Assembly: GCA_946613705.1 (NCBI GenBank)
Contig: CAMOFU010000034.1
Location: 1 to 13,620 of the forward strand
Source of the DNA: an uncultured Clostridia bacterium
Lineage (GTDB): Bacteria > Bacillota > Clostridia > Oscillospirales > Ruminococcaceae
Length of the DNA: 13,620 nt
Reading direction: 5' to 3'
Every line of letters begins with the position of its first letter. Positions within the stretch are counted from its first letter, which is position 1. The notes below the pieces were generated by a model. It did not search any database, was not told the DNA's origin, and worked only from the letters and a program-made list of their open reading frames with translations. Position numbers and translations under genes: made by a program. Shown in pieces: positions 7,514 to 13,148 of the stretch.

Positions 7514-8842
7514 CTATATCTGTGCATTGCAGCTGCAGCCCCAGCCCTTCTGCTGAATGACCGTGCGCCTGTCCTTCCTGCTGCGGTATGCCTCCTCTAT
7601 CAGCCCGCAGAGCTTTGCGATGCCCTCGAAACCGTAGAGCCCGCCGTTTGAAACTATATCAACAAAGTTATCGGTCGAGAAGAACCATGCCGCCTTCTGT
7701 CCTATCGCCAGCACAGGCTCGTTTTGTTCGTCTGCCGCATCGAACATATTCACATTCACCGAGGAATACAGCTCCGTATCGGGAAACTCACCGCGCAGAG
7801 CCTCAAAGGCAGCTGCGTCCTCACCGACGCTGTCGGCGATCAGATACTTCACATTGAAGCCGTATCTGCCGAGCAGCAGTGCCAGCTCGAACGGCCTTGT
7901 TACCGCGGTGTAGTCGATAGCCACGGGCATATCGCCTACAGTTTCCTTCGCGTGTTCGAGCGCCCGCTCTGCCCTGCTGCGGTATCCGTTCACATCGGGG
8001 AGCCCGACTCCGAGTGCCTCGCAAAGCCTGACGATGTTATCCGACAGCACCTCAAAGTCGAAGGCATTCGGCAGATGCAGTGCCTGCGCACCCGTCCTCT
8101 CCGACAGCTCCTGTGAGCCCGCGAGCGCCGTCGGCAGATAGCTTATGTTCAGTGCGCTCTCTCCGAGCTGCATGAACTCGTCGTAGCTCCCGCACAGGCT
8201 TATGTCCCGCAGAGTGAAGCCGCCCTCTCTGATGATGCGCACGAGCTCGCTGTCGGGGTCGGTCGCCCTGTCGCAGCCGATGATGCTCACCGATCTTTTG
8301 TTGAGCGGCAGCGGCTTTATCAGCGAATACATCCTCTTGGTCAGCCACACAACGGGTGAAAAGGTCTCGCGCATCGTCGGGGTCATGTAGCAGTCAACGA
8401 AGTCGATATCGGGGAACTGCTCCCGCAGCTGATCGAGTATCACCTCATAATCCGCTCCCGCGAACAGATGCATACAGCTCAAAAATATCAGCACGCACCT
8501 CGGACGGTACGGCAGCTTCTCTATGACCTCCGCCACGCCGTCAACAACGTCGCTCTCGAGCGTGCCGTCGAACATATCCTCCTCGAGCAGCGACACCCAG
8601 CTGAGCCTTTCCATATCATCGGTCTCGGCAACGGTCAGCGCTACGCCCCGCAGACAGCCCTGCGCACAGACATACACCTGATGTCCCTCGGGCACGAGCA
8701 GCCCCATATGCACGATGTTCCACACTCCCCTTGCGGGGGCGTTGTATTCAAGCCCGCTCCTGAAAAGCTCCCGCCTGTCCGCATCGCGCAGGAGTATGCA
8801 GGGCGGCTTTTCGTATTTTACGCTCTCTATCGCTTTAAGCAT
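7514..8842 (-). CDS. Nitrogenase component-1-like protein, long subunit of module 1
   Basis: A 442-aa component-1-type protein. Candidate ligands are Cys63 (CAQGCLRG, with Cys59 four residues earlier) and Cys123 (FLSCMHLF), matching NifD Cys88 and Cys154. The site of NifD Cys62 reads EYNAPARG, with no Cys, and the FeMo-cofactor Cys275 position (ESALNISYLP) also lacks one. Homology to the long subunit of module 2 is visible around the RxxxxP...VYSL/MYSL segment and the SYDEFM / TFEEYM segment. It has an unusual C-terminal CSC motif (Cys436, Cys438 in GWGCSCNAQI), absent from the other copy. ATG 8842 follows GGAGG and overlaps the iron-protein stop by 8 nt. Probably the partner of the short subunit encoded just after it. 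Confidence 0.88.
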   Translation of the reverse strand: MLKAIESVKYEKPPCILLRDADRRELFRSGLEYNAPARGVWNIVHMGLLVPEGHQVYVCAQGCLRGVALTVAETDDMERLSWVSLLEEDMFDGTLESDVVDGVAEVIEKLPYRPRCVLIFLSCMHLFAGADYEVILDQLREQFPDIDFVDCYMTPTMRETFSPVVWLTKRMYSLIKPLPLNKRSVSIIGCDRATDPDSELVRIIREGGFTLRDISLCGSYDEFMQLGESALNISYLPTALAGSQELSERTGAQALHLPNAFDFEVLSDNIVRLCEALGVGLPDVNGYRSRAERALEHAKETVGDMPVAIDYTAVTRPFELALLLGRYGFNVKYLIADSVGEDAAAFEALRGEFPDTELYSSVNVNMFDAADEQNEPVLAIGQKAAWFFSTDNFVDIVSNGGLYGFEGIAKLCGLIEEAYRSRKDRRTVIQQKGWGCSCNAQI

Positions 8843-9602
8843 TTTCCGTCCCTCCGCAGATCTCGAGGATACGCTCCGCCACAGCCCTGAACTGCTGCGC
8901 GGGCTTGCTCTCGGGGGCGGTCACGACTATCGCCTCGCCCGCATCGTCGGCATTTGATATCTCTATGCAGCGGTCTATCGCGCCCACGACCTCGGTATCA
9001 AAATCCCTCGCCAGCTCCGCGACCGACTCGTCCTCGTTCTCGACATTGCGCCTGTTCAGTATCACTCCGCCGAGCGAGGAATAACCGCGGCTGCGGAAGT
9101 TCTCGACCGCCATGCAGATATTTGCCGCCGCATAACGCGCCATCTTCTCTCCCGAGGCGACCACGAACACCTTATCCGCATAGCCCTTTCTCATCGGCAT
9201 CGAAAACCCTCCGCACACCACGTCGCCCAGCACATCGTAGATTATAACATCGGGCTTGAACACATCGTAAGCCCCGAGCTTTTCAAGGTTTTCGAGCGCG
9301 TTGATTATCCCCCGTCCCGCGCAGCCGAGCCCCGGTATCGGACCGCCCGCTTCAACACAGAGCACTCCGCCGCTGCTCCTGTACACCACATCGCCGAGCG
9401 AAAGCTGCCTGCCCTTTTCCCTTATCAGCTCGAGCACCGTCGGGATACGTTCGCCGCCGTGCAGCAGCGCCGTTGAATCGGCCTTCGGGTCGCAGCCTAT
9501 CTGCATGACCGTGAGCCCCTTTGCCGCCAGCGCCGAGGAAACATTGCAGGACACTGTCGATTTCCCTATCCCGCCCTTGCCGTATATAGCCAGCTTTATC
9601 AT
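8835..9602 (-). CDS. NifH/BchL-like ATPase (iron protein) of module 1
   Basis: A 255-aa iron protein of the NifH/BchL/CfbC family that should pass electrons from ferredoxin or flavodoxin to the neighbouring component-1-like pair at the cost of ATP. P-loop GKGGIGKST is at 8-16, DPKADST at 38-44, GLGCAGRGI gives ligand Cys94 and Arg97, and DVLGDVVCGGF gives ligand Cys130. The start is ATG 9602 (MIKLAIYGKGG): it overlaps the hydE stop as ATGA, follows GAGAGGAG, and matches the start of the module 2 protein. A longer reading frame upstream lies inside hydE and is not coding. The stop (TAA) overlaps the next gene by 8 nt. Confidence 0.95.
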   Translation of the reverse strand: MIKLAIYGKGGIGKSTVSCNVSSALAAKGLTVMQIGCDPKADSTALLHGGERIPTVLELIREKGRQLSLGDVVYRSSGGVLCVEAGGPIPGLGCAGRGIINALENLEKLGAYDVFKPDVIIYDVLGDVVCGGFSMPMRKGYADKVFVVASGEKMARYAAANICMAVENFRSRGYSSLGGVILNRRNVENEDESVAELARDFDTEVVGAIDRCIEISNADDAGEAIVVTAPESKPAQQFRAVAERILEICGGTENA

Positions 9603-10666
9603 ATATGATCTCCTCTCGATATTTCGATCTCGTAGCCTATCCGCTTCATTCTGCCCTGTATGCAGAAGCGGCATTCGTCCGAGCTGTCCTCGGTGCAGAT
9701 CTTGCCGTCGTAAAGCATATACTTCTTCCTCACAGCGGCGGGCGACAGGTTGGGCATTATAACGTTCGCTCCCGCAAGCACTCCCTGCTCCCTGCCGTCG
9801 GGGCGGATAGTGCCGAGGGCGGTGGTCGCAGGCAGCAGCACGCTCGGCAGCATTATCCTGCACAGCGAGAGAATGAACAGTGTCAGCTCGCAGCTGCCCT
9901 TCGGGAAATCCCGGAACGGAGTATCCTTGTGCGGCAGGAACGGACCTATGCCGATCATGTGGGGCTCAAAGCTTCCCAGAAAGACCATATCGTCCGCAAG
10001 GCATTCTTCGGTCTGATACGGCGAGCCGACCATTATCCCCGCGCCCGTCTGGTATCCCAGCTCCTTCAGCGTGCGCAGGCATTCCATTCTGTGCGAGAAG
10101 GACATCTCTGCGGGGTGGAGCCTGCGGTAATGCTCCTCGTTGGCTGTCTCGTGCCGCAGCAGATACCTGTCGGCACCCGCCTCTCTCAGCAGCGCCAGCG
10201 CATCTCTTTCAAGCTCCCCCAGAGACAGCGTCACCGCACAGTCGGGGTGAGCCTGCTTTATCCTGCGCACGAGCCCCGCCATACGCTCGGGCGGATAGGC
10301 GGCATAGTCCTCGCCGCTCTGCAAGACAAAGGTTCGGAAGTCCATACCGTAGCCCTCATCGCAGCATTCGAGTATCTCATCATCTGTCAGACGGTAGCGC
10401 TGAGCATTGGTGTTCGACCGCCTTATCCCGCAGTAAAGGCAGTCGTTCCTACAGACATTCGAGAACTCCACTATGCCTCTGATATATATTTTATTGCCGA
10501 ACACCGCGCGGCTTATTCCTCTTGCCTTTTCGGCGGCATATGACCTGTCGCTCTCATCCCACGAGCCGAACACCTCTGTCCACTCCGCCTTTGAAAGCGC
10601 CCTGTCCTTTTCAAGCTTGTCTATAAGCTGCTTTACTCTTGTGTTTTCTTTCTCTTTCTTTTTCAT
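9599..10666 (-). CDS. hydE: HydE, radical SAM [FeFe]-hydrogenase maturase
   Basis: A 355-aa radical SAM enzyme. HydE acts in [FeFe]-hydrogenase H-cluster assembly, converting the Fe(CO)2CN-cysteine synthon made by HydG towards the binuclear unit loaded on HydF. The radical SAM CX3CX2C motif is Cys72, Cys76, Cys79 (CRNDCLYC). A second CX7CX2C motif at Cys324, Cys332, Cys335 is the optional auxiliary cluster site of HydE. Length and both motifs fit HydE better than the related BioB or PylB. ATG 10666 follows GAGGAT. The gene lies 42 nt after hydF, across a tandem heptamer repeat, and overlaps the iron-protein start by 4 nt. No hydG is present in the window, which is odd for a hyd maturation locus. 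Confidence 0.95.
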   Translation of the reverse strand: MKKKEKENTRVKQLIDKLEKDRALSKAEWTEVFGSWDESDRSYAAEKARGISRAVFGNKIYIRGIVEFSNVCRNDCLYCGIRRSNTNAQRYRLTDDEILECCDEGYGMDFRTFVLQSGEDYAAYPPERMAGLVRRIKQAHPDCAVTLSLGELERDALALLREAGADRYLLRHETANEEHYRRLHPAEMSFSHRMECLRTLKELGYQTGAGIMVGSPYQTEECLADDMVFLGSFEPHMIGIGPFLPHKDTPFRDFPKGSCELTLFILSLCRIMLPSVLLPATTALGTIRPDGREQGVLAGANVIMPNLSPAAVRKKYMLYDGKICTEDSSDECRFCIQGRMKRIGYEIEISRGDHI

Positions 10667-10678
10667 AGAATTATCCTC

Positions 10679-10720
10679 GGTCTTTGGTGTTTGGTCTTTG
10701 GTCTTTGGTCATCGGTCATC
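10679..10720. repeat. Six-unit tandem heptamer repeat between hydF and hydE
   Basis: On the plus strand six 7-bp units follow without interruption: ggtcttt, ggtgttt, ggtcttt, ggtcttt, ggtcatc, ggtcatc. The array fills the hydF-hydE gap and runs into the last three codons and stop codon of hydF. It ends directly at the GAGGAT ribosome site of hydE. Such heptamer arrays arise by slippage and may vary in copy number between strains. Whether it affects hydE translation is not known. Confidence 0.85.
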
Positions 10721-11911
10721 AAGAAGTGCCAGCGTCTCGGGGAACACCTCAAGGCTCCGCCTCAGTATCCCGTTCATATGGGCGAGTGCTACGCCGTAGT
10801 TAGTGAACGGTATCCCCTGATCCTGTGCCGTTCGCATACGGTAAAGCATCTCGCGCTCGGTGAGCATACAGGCTCCGCAGTGTATCACAAGGGCATACCT
10901 TTCAAGCTGCTCGGGGAACTCCCTGCCCGATGTAAGCTCGATATTCAGCTCTCTGCCCGTCGTCTTTTTCAGCAGAGCGGGCAGCTTCACGCTCCCGATA
11001 TCACCGCACTGGCGGTGGTGTGTGCAGCCCTCGGAGATCAGCACGGTGTCGCCGTCCCTGAGCCTTGCTATCTCGGCAGCGCCCCTGACGGACGTTTCAA
11101 GAAAGCCCTTGTACCTCGCCATGATGATCGAGAATGAGGTGAGCCTGATATCCTCGGGCAGCGTCCTGCTGACAAAGCCGAACACCTGACTGTCGGTTAT
11201 CACGACGCTCGGTCTGCTCACGAGCCGTTCCATCGTATCGGCAAGCTCTGTCTCACGCACGACCGCAGCGCAGGCACCCGCCTCGAGTATATCCCGTATG
11301 ACCATCTGCTGCGGGAGTATCAGCCTGCCCTTAGGGGCTGCCTTGTCTATCGGGACCACCAGCAGCGCAAGCTCCCCCGCCTTTACGATATCACCTACAA
11401 GCTTCAGCGTCTGATCTTTCACCTTAGTGAGCGAGGCGATCCTTTCGCGCAGCTCATGGATATTCAGCTTCTCTCTTGCGCTCACCGCAAAGCGCTCGCC
11501 GTCGGGGGCGGCAGGGGCAAGATCGCACTTGTTGCCCGCAATGATATACGGGATCTTCTTCTGCTCGAACAGCCCGATCAGCTCACGTTCGCAGCCGCCG
11601 AGCGGCACCGTGATGTCCGTTACCAGCACGGCTATATCCACACGGTTGAGCACCTGCGAGGTCTTTTTTACCCGCAGCTCTCCAAGCCTGCCCTCATCGT
11701 CAAAGCCGGGGGTATCTATGATAACGACGGGGCCGAGCGGCAGCAGCTCCATAGCCTTTGTTACAGGGTCGGTCGTCGTGCCCGCAACGTCCGATACCAC
11801 CGCGAGCTCCTGCCCCGTCACAGCATTGACAAGGCTTGATTTGCCCGCATTTCTCCGACCGAAGAAGCCGATATGCAGCCTCTCGGAGGAGGGAGTTGAA
11901 TCCAGTCCCAC
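10709..11911 (-). CDS. hydF: HydF, GTPase and scaffold for the [FeFe] H-cluster subsite
   Basis: HydF is the GTP-hydrolysing scaffold that carries the [2Fe] precursor and transfers it to apo-HydA. With a GTG start at 11911 the protein is 400 aa, close to known HydF, and begins VGLDSTPSSERLHIGFF as family members do. An in-frame upstream TTG at 11950 lies inside the terminator hairpin and is unlikely; AAAGGG sits 8 nt before the GTG. GTPase motifs: P-loop GRRNAGKS (18-25), DTPGF, NKCD and a G5 SAR. The C-terminal cluster site CXH-X45-HCXXC is intact: Cys296, His298, His344, Cys345, Cys348. The stop codon lies inside a heptamer repeat. It is preceded by a terminator-containing leader. Confidence 0.95.
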   Translation of the reverse strand: MGLDSTPSSERLHIGFFGRRNAGKSSLVNAVTGQELAVVSDVAGTTTDPVTKAMELLPLGPVVIIDTPGFDDEGRLGELRVKKTSQVLNRVDIAVLVTDITVPLGGCERELIGLFEQKKIPYIIAGNKCDLAPAAPDGERFAVSAREKLNIHELRERIASLTKVKDQTLKLVGDIVKAGELALLVVPIDKAAPKGRLILPQQMVIRDILEAGACAAVVRETELADTMERLVSRPSVVITDSQVFGFVSRTLPEDIRLTSFSIIMARYKGFLETSVRGAAEIARLRDGDTVLISEGCTHHRQCGDIGSVKLPALLKKTTGRELNIELTSGREFPEQLERYALVIHCGACMLTEREMLYRMRTAQDQGIPFTNYGVALAHMNGILRRSLEVFPETLALLDDR

Positions 11912-11931
11912 ATATATCACCCTTTCTGTAC

Positions 11932-11965
11932 AAAAAATCGGACTCTGCAAAAAGCAAGAGTCCGA
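11932..11965 (-). terminator. Intrinsic terminator in the hydF leader (probable attenuator)
   Basis: On the minus strand a 9-bp perfect stem (TCGGACTCT / AGAGTCCGA, 11965-11957 with 11946-11938), extended by two G-C pairs around a T bulge and closed by a TTTTT loop, is followed at once by six T. The T tract ends 20 nt before the hydF GTG, and that gap holds only the ribosome site, so no promoter fits between terminator and gene. Transcripts reaching hydF must therefore pass this terminator. Either it is a regulated attenuator or a partial terminator behind the TM1266-type gene. Confidence 0.85.
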
Positions 11966-12048
11966 CCCCGTATAGTCTCAAGTCAGTCTTACTTTCGCCT
12001 CAATAATCATTTCAGCGTCAGGAAGGCGCGTGCCTCGGAAAATATTAA
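11966..12048 (-). promoter_or_regulatory. Leader RNA upstream of the hydF terminator, class not recognised
   Basis: These 83 nt lie between the TM1266-type stop and the terminator hairpin. On the minus strand a GAGGC-ACGC-GCCTT hairpin (12036-12023) competes with a longer-range pairing of CGCCT (12028-12024) with AGGCG (12000-11996), so alternative folds are possible. I do not recognise a known riboswitch class, and no clear promoter is visible within it. It is a candidate sensing leader for the downstream operon; this role is inferred from position only. Confidence 0.4.
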
Positions 12049-12294
12049 TCAGATATTGGAATAGACGGTCTTGGCAGATACTCCGTCCAGCCTGCCGATC
12101 CTGCCTGCCATGGAATTGATATCGTCCTGCGCAGCATCGACCGCGATGCTGATAACATTTATGCCCTTTTCACGGTAGGGTATCCCCATTCTGCCGATTA
12201 TGCCGTTCTTGTACTCGTGCAGTATCGCGTTCACGTTCTCGACAGATGCCTCGTTCTCAACGATTATCGCTATCACAGCAACTCTTGTTCCCAT
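12049..12294 (-). CDS. TM1266-family iron-only hydrogenase system putative regulator
   Basis: An 81-aa ACT/NikR-C-like small protein (starts MGTRVAVIAIIVEN) of the TM1266 family, often found beside hydE/hydF/hydG and annotated as a putative regulator of the [FeFe]-hydrogenase system. The order beta-alpha-beta-beta-alpha-beta is suggested by the alternating hydrophobic stretches and by the conserved YREKGINVISIAVDA segment in the middle. There is no DNA-binding domain in this short form. ATG 12294 follows AAAGGAG. It lies 32 nt after the upstream hypothetical gene and 137 nt before hydF, with the terminator between. The family role is not proven; a ligand-sensing or assembly-partner role is possible. 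Confidence 0.85.
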   Translation of the reverse strand: MGTRVAVIAIIVENEASVENVNAILHEYKNGIIGRMGIPYREKGINVISIAVDAAQDDINSMAGRIGRLDGVSAKTVYSNI

Positions 12295-12326
12295 GCCCCG
12301 ACTACTCCTTTACACAACCTGCCGTA

Positions 12327-12917
12327 TCACCAGACATCCTCACAGTCAGCGATAAGCTTCTTTACCTCTTCGTTGTTATACAGCCCCAGATCGAACAGCC
12401 TGTCGGCCTGACGCTTGGTTATCCTGCCCGTAAGCGAGTAAACGAACTGACCGTGCTCTCTCTGCGTGCCGTCCCACGAATCGATTATTTTCAGCCAGCC
12501 CGCCTTGCCCAGTGTACGCTCGGGCAGCTTCGCCTTCGGAAAAAACTTATTGCACAGCATCACGGCGCACTTGGTATGGCTTGTGTAATCACATGAATAG
12601 GTGTCCCCGTCGGGAGACATCCAGCCGAGCTTGAAATTATCATCATTCTTGAAATACATCTGTTCAAGCGTGAGCGGCTCGCCCTCGCATTCCGTAAGAT
12701 GATCGAACATATAATCATCTTCGGTGAAATGATAGAACCCGCCCCTGCCGTCAAACACAACAGGCAGCCTGTCTTCGGTAACTATCCCGTCAAACATCGT
12801 GCCCTTCAGGGATTCGAGGGTGTCGTGATATTCGTAATAATAAAAGCCCGTCTCCGACCTGTAGATCGCATATTTTTTCATTTTGTGTTCATTCTCATTG
12901 CTGCTGTTATTATCCAT
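12327..12917 (-). CDS. Hypothetical protein, 196 aa, first gene of the leftward unit
   Basis: I do not recognise this protein. It is acidic and rich in aromatic residues (GFYYYEYHD; GRGGFYHFTEDDYMFDHL). No signal peptide, membrane segment or catalytic signature is evident, so it is probably cytoplasmic. The start at 12917 is supported by GGGGAGG and GGAGGAT upstream; an alternative Met13 (MKKYAIYRSET) has no good ribosome site, and the 12 residues before it (MDNNSSNENEHK) look like a disordered leader. A good promoter lies 50-78 bp upstream. It ends 32 nt before the TM1266-type gene, so co-transcription with it is likely. Whether it has any role in the hydrogenase or nitrogenase-like pathway is unknown. 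Confidence 0.8.
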   Translation of the reverse strand: MDNNSSNENEHKMKKYAIYRSETGFYYYEYHDTLESLKGTMFDGIVTEDRLPVVFDGRGGFYHFTEDDYMFDHLTECEGEPLTLEQMYFKNDDNFKLGWMSPDGDTYSCDYTSHTKCAVMLCNKFFPKAKLPERTLGKAGWLKIIDSWDGTQREHGQFVYSLTGRITKRQADRLFDLGLYNNEEVKKLIADCEDVW

Positions 12918-12966
12918 ATCCTCCGCCCTCCCCTCTTACAAGCTCCGCAGATACTGATACCTTATA

Positions 12967-12995
12967 ATTATAACACAGTTCCCCGATGATTGCAA
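12967..12995 (-). promoter_or_regulatory. Promoter of the leftward gene train
   Basis: On the minus strand TTGCAA (12995-12990) and TATAAT (12972-12967) are separated by 17 bp, with TG just before the -10 box in the sequence GTGTTATAAT. This is a near-consensus sigma-A-type promoter about 50 bp upstream of the 196-aa gene. It is the only clear promoter I see for the leftward genes, and it may drive the whole set if the hydF terminator is read through. Confidence 0.75.
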
Positions 12996-13002
12996 GGGCT
13001 TT

Positions 13003-13025
13003 GTTCAATTTTTCAAATTTTGAAC
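13003..13025. promoter_or_regulatory. Inverted repeat between the divergent promoters, possible operator
   Basis: The arms GTTCAA and TTGAAC (13003-13008 and 13020-13025) flank an 11-bp AT-rich centre, 7 bp upstream of the leftward -35 box. Size and position suit a dimeric regulator. The region is AT-rich, so chance is possible, and no regulator has been identified. Confidence 0.35.
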
Positions 13026-13087
13026 TATATAACAGAAAATTTTATAAAAGTCTCATAAAGATTAAGCAACATTCTTTTAAAATACTG

Positions 13088-13115
13088 TTGTATTTTCCGC
13101 AGATGCTGTTATAAT
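13088..13115 (+). promoter_or_regulatory. Promoter of the metallophosphoesterase gene
   Basis: TTGTAT (13088-13093) and TATAAT (13110-13115) are 16 bp apart, and TG at 13107-13108 makes an extended -10. The gene starts about 34 bp after the -10 box, leaving a short leader with ribosome site GAGGAG. The -10 region shares the string TGTTATAATTATAA with the divergent leftward promoter. Confidence 0.7.
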
Positions 13116-13148
13116 TATAAATAGTAATCTGATAGAGGAGCTGCCTTT

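Noticed and set aside
3273..9602. A true nitrogenase (nifHDK) for N2 fixation
   Set aside because: The component-1 proteins are short, miss the M-cluster Cys, and no nifB, nifE or nifN is nearby.
9603..9863. N-terminal extension of the module 1 iron protein
   Set aside because: The extra 87 codons lie within hydE, read as Arg-rich low-quality sequence, and the internal ATG at 9602 has a strong ribosome site and matches the paralogue start.
9605..10543. Plus-strand open frame of 312 codons opposite hydE
   Set aside because: Antisense to HydE with both Cys motifs intact; no evidence of coding.
10679..10720. CRISPR-like array
   Set aside because: Units are only 7 bp and contiguous with no spacers; it is a simple tandem repeat.
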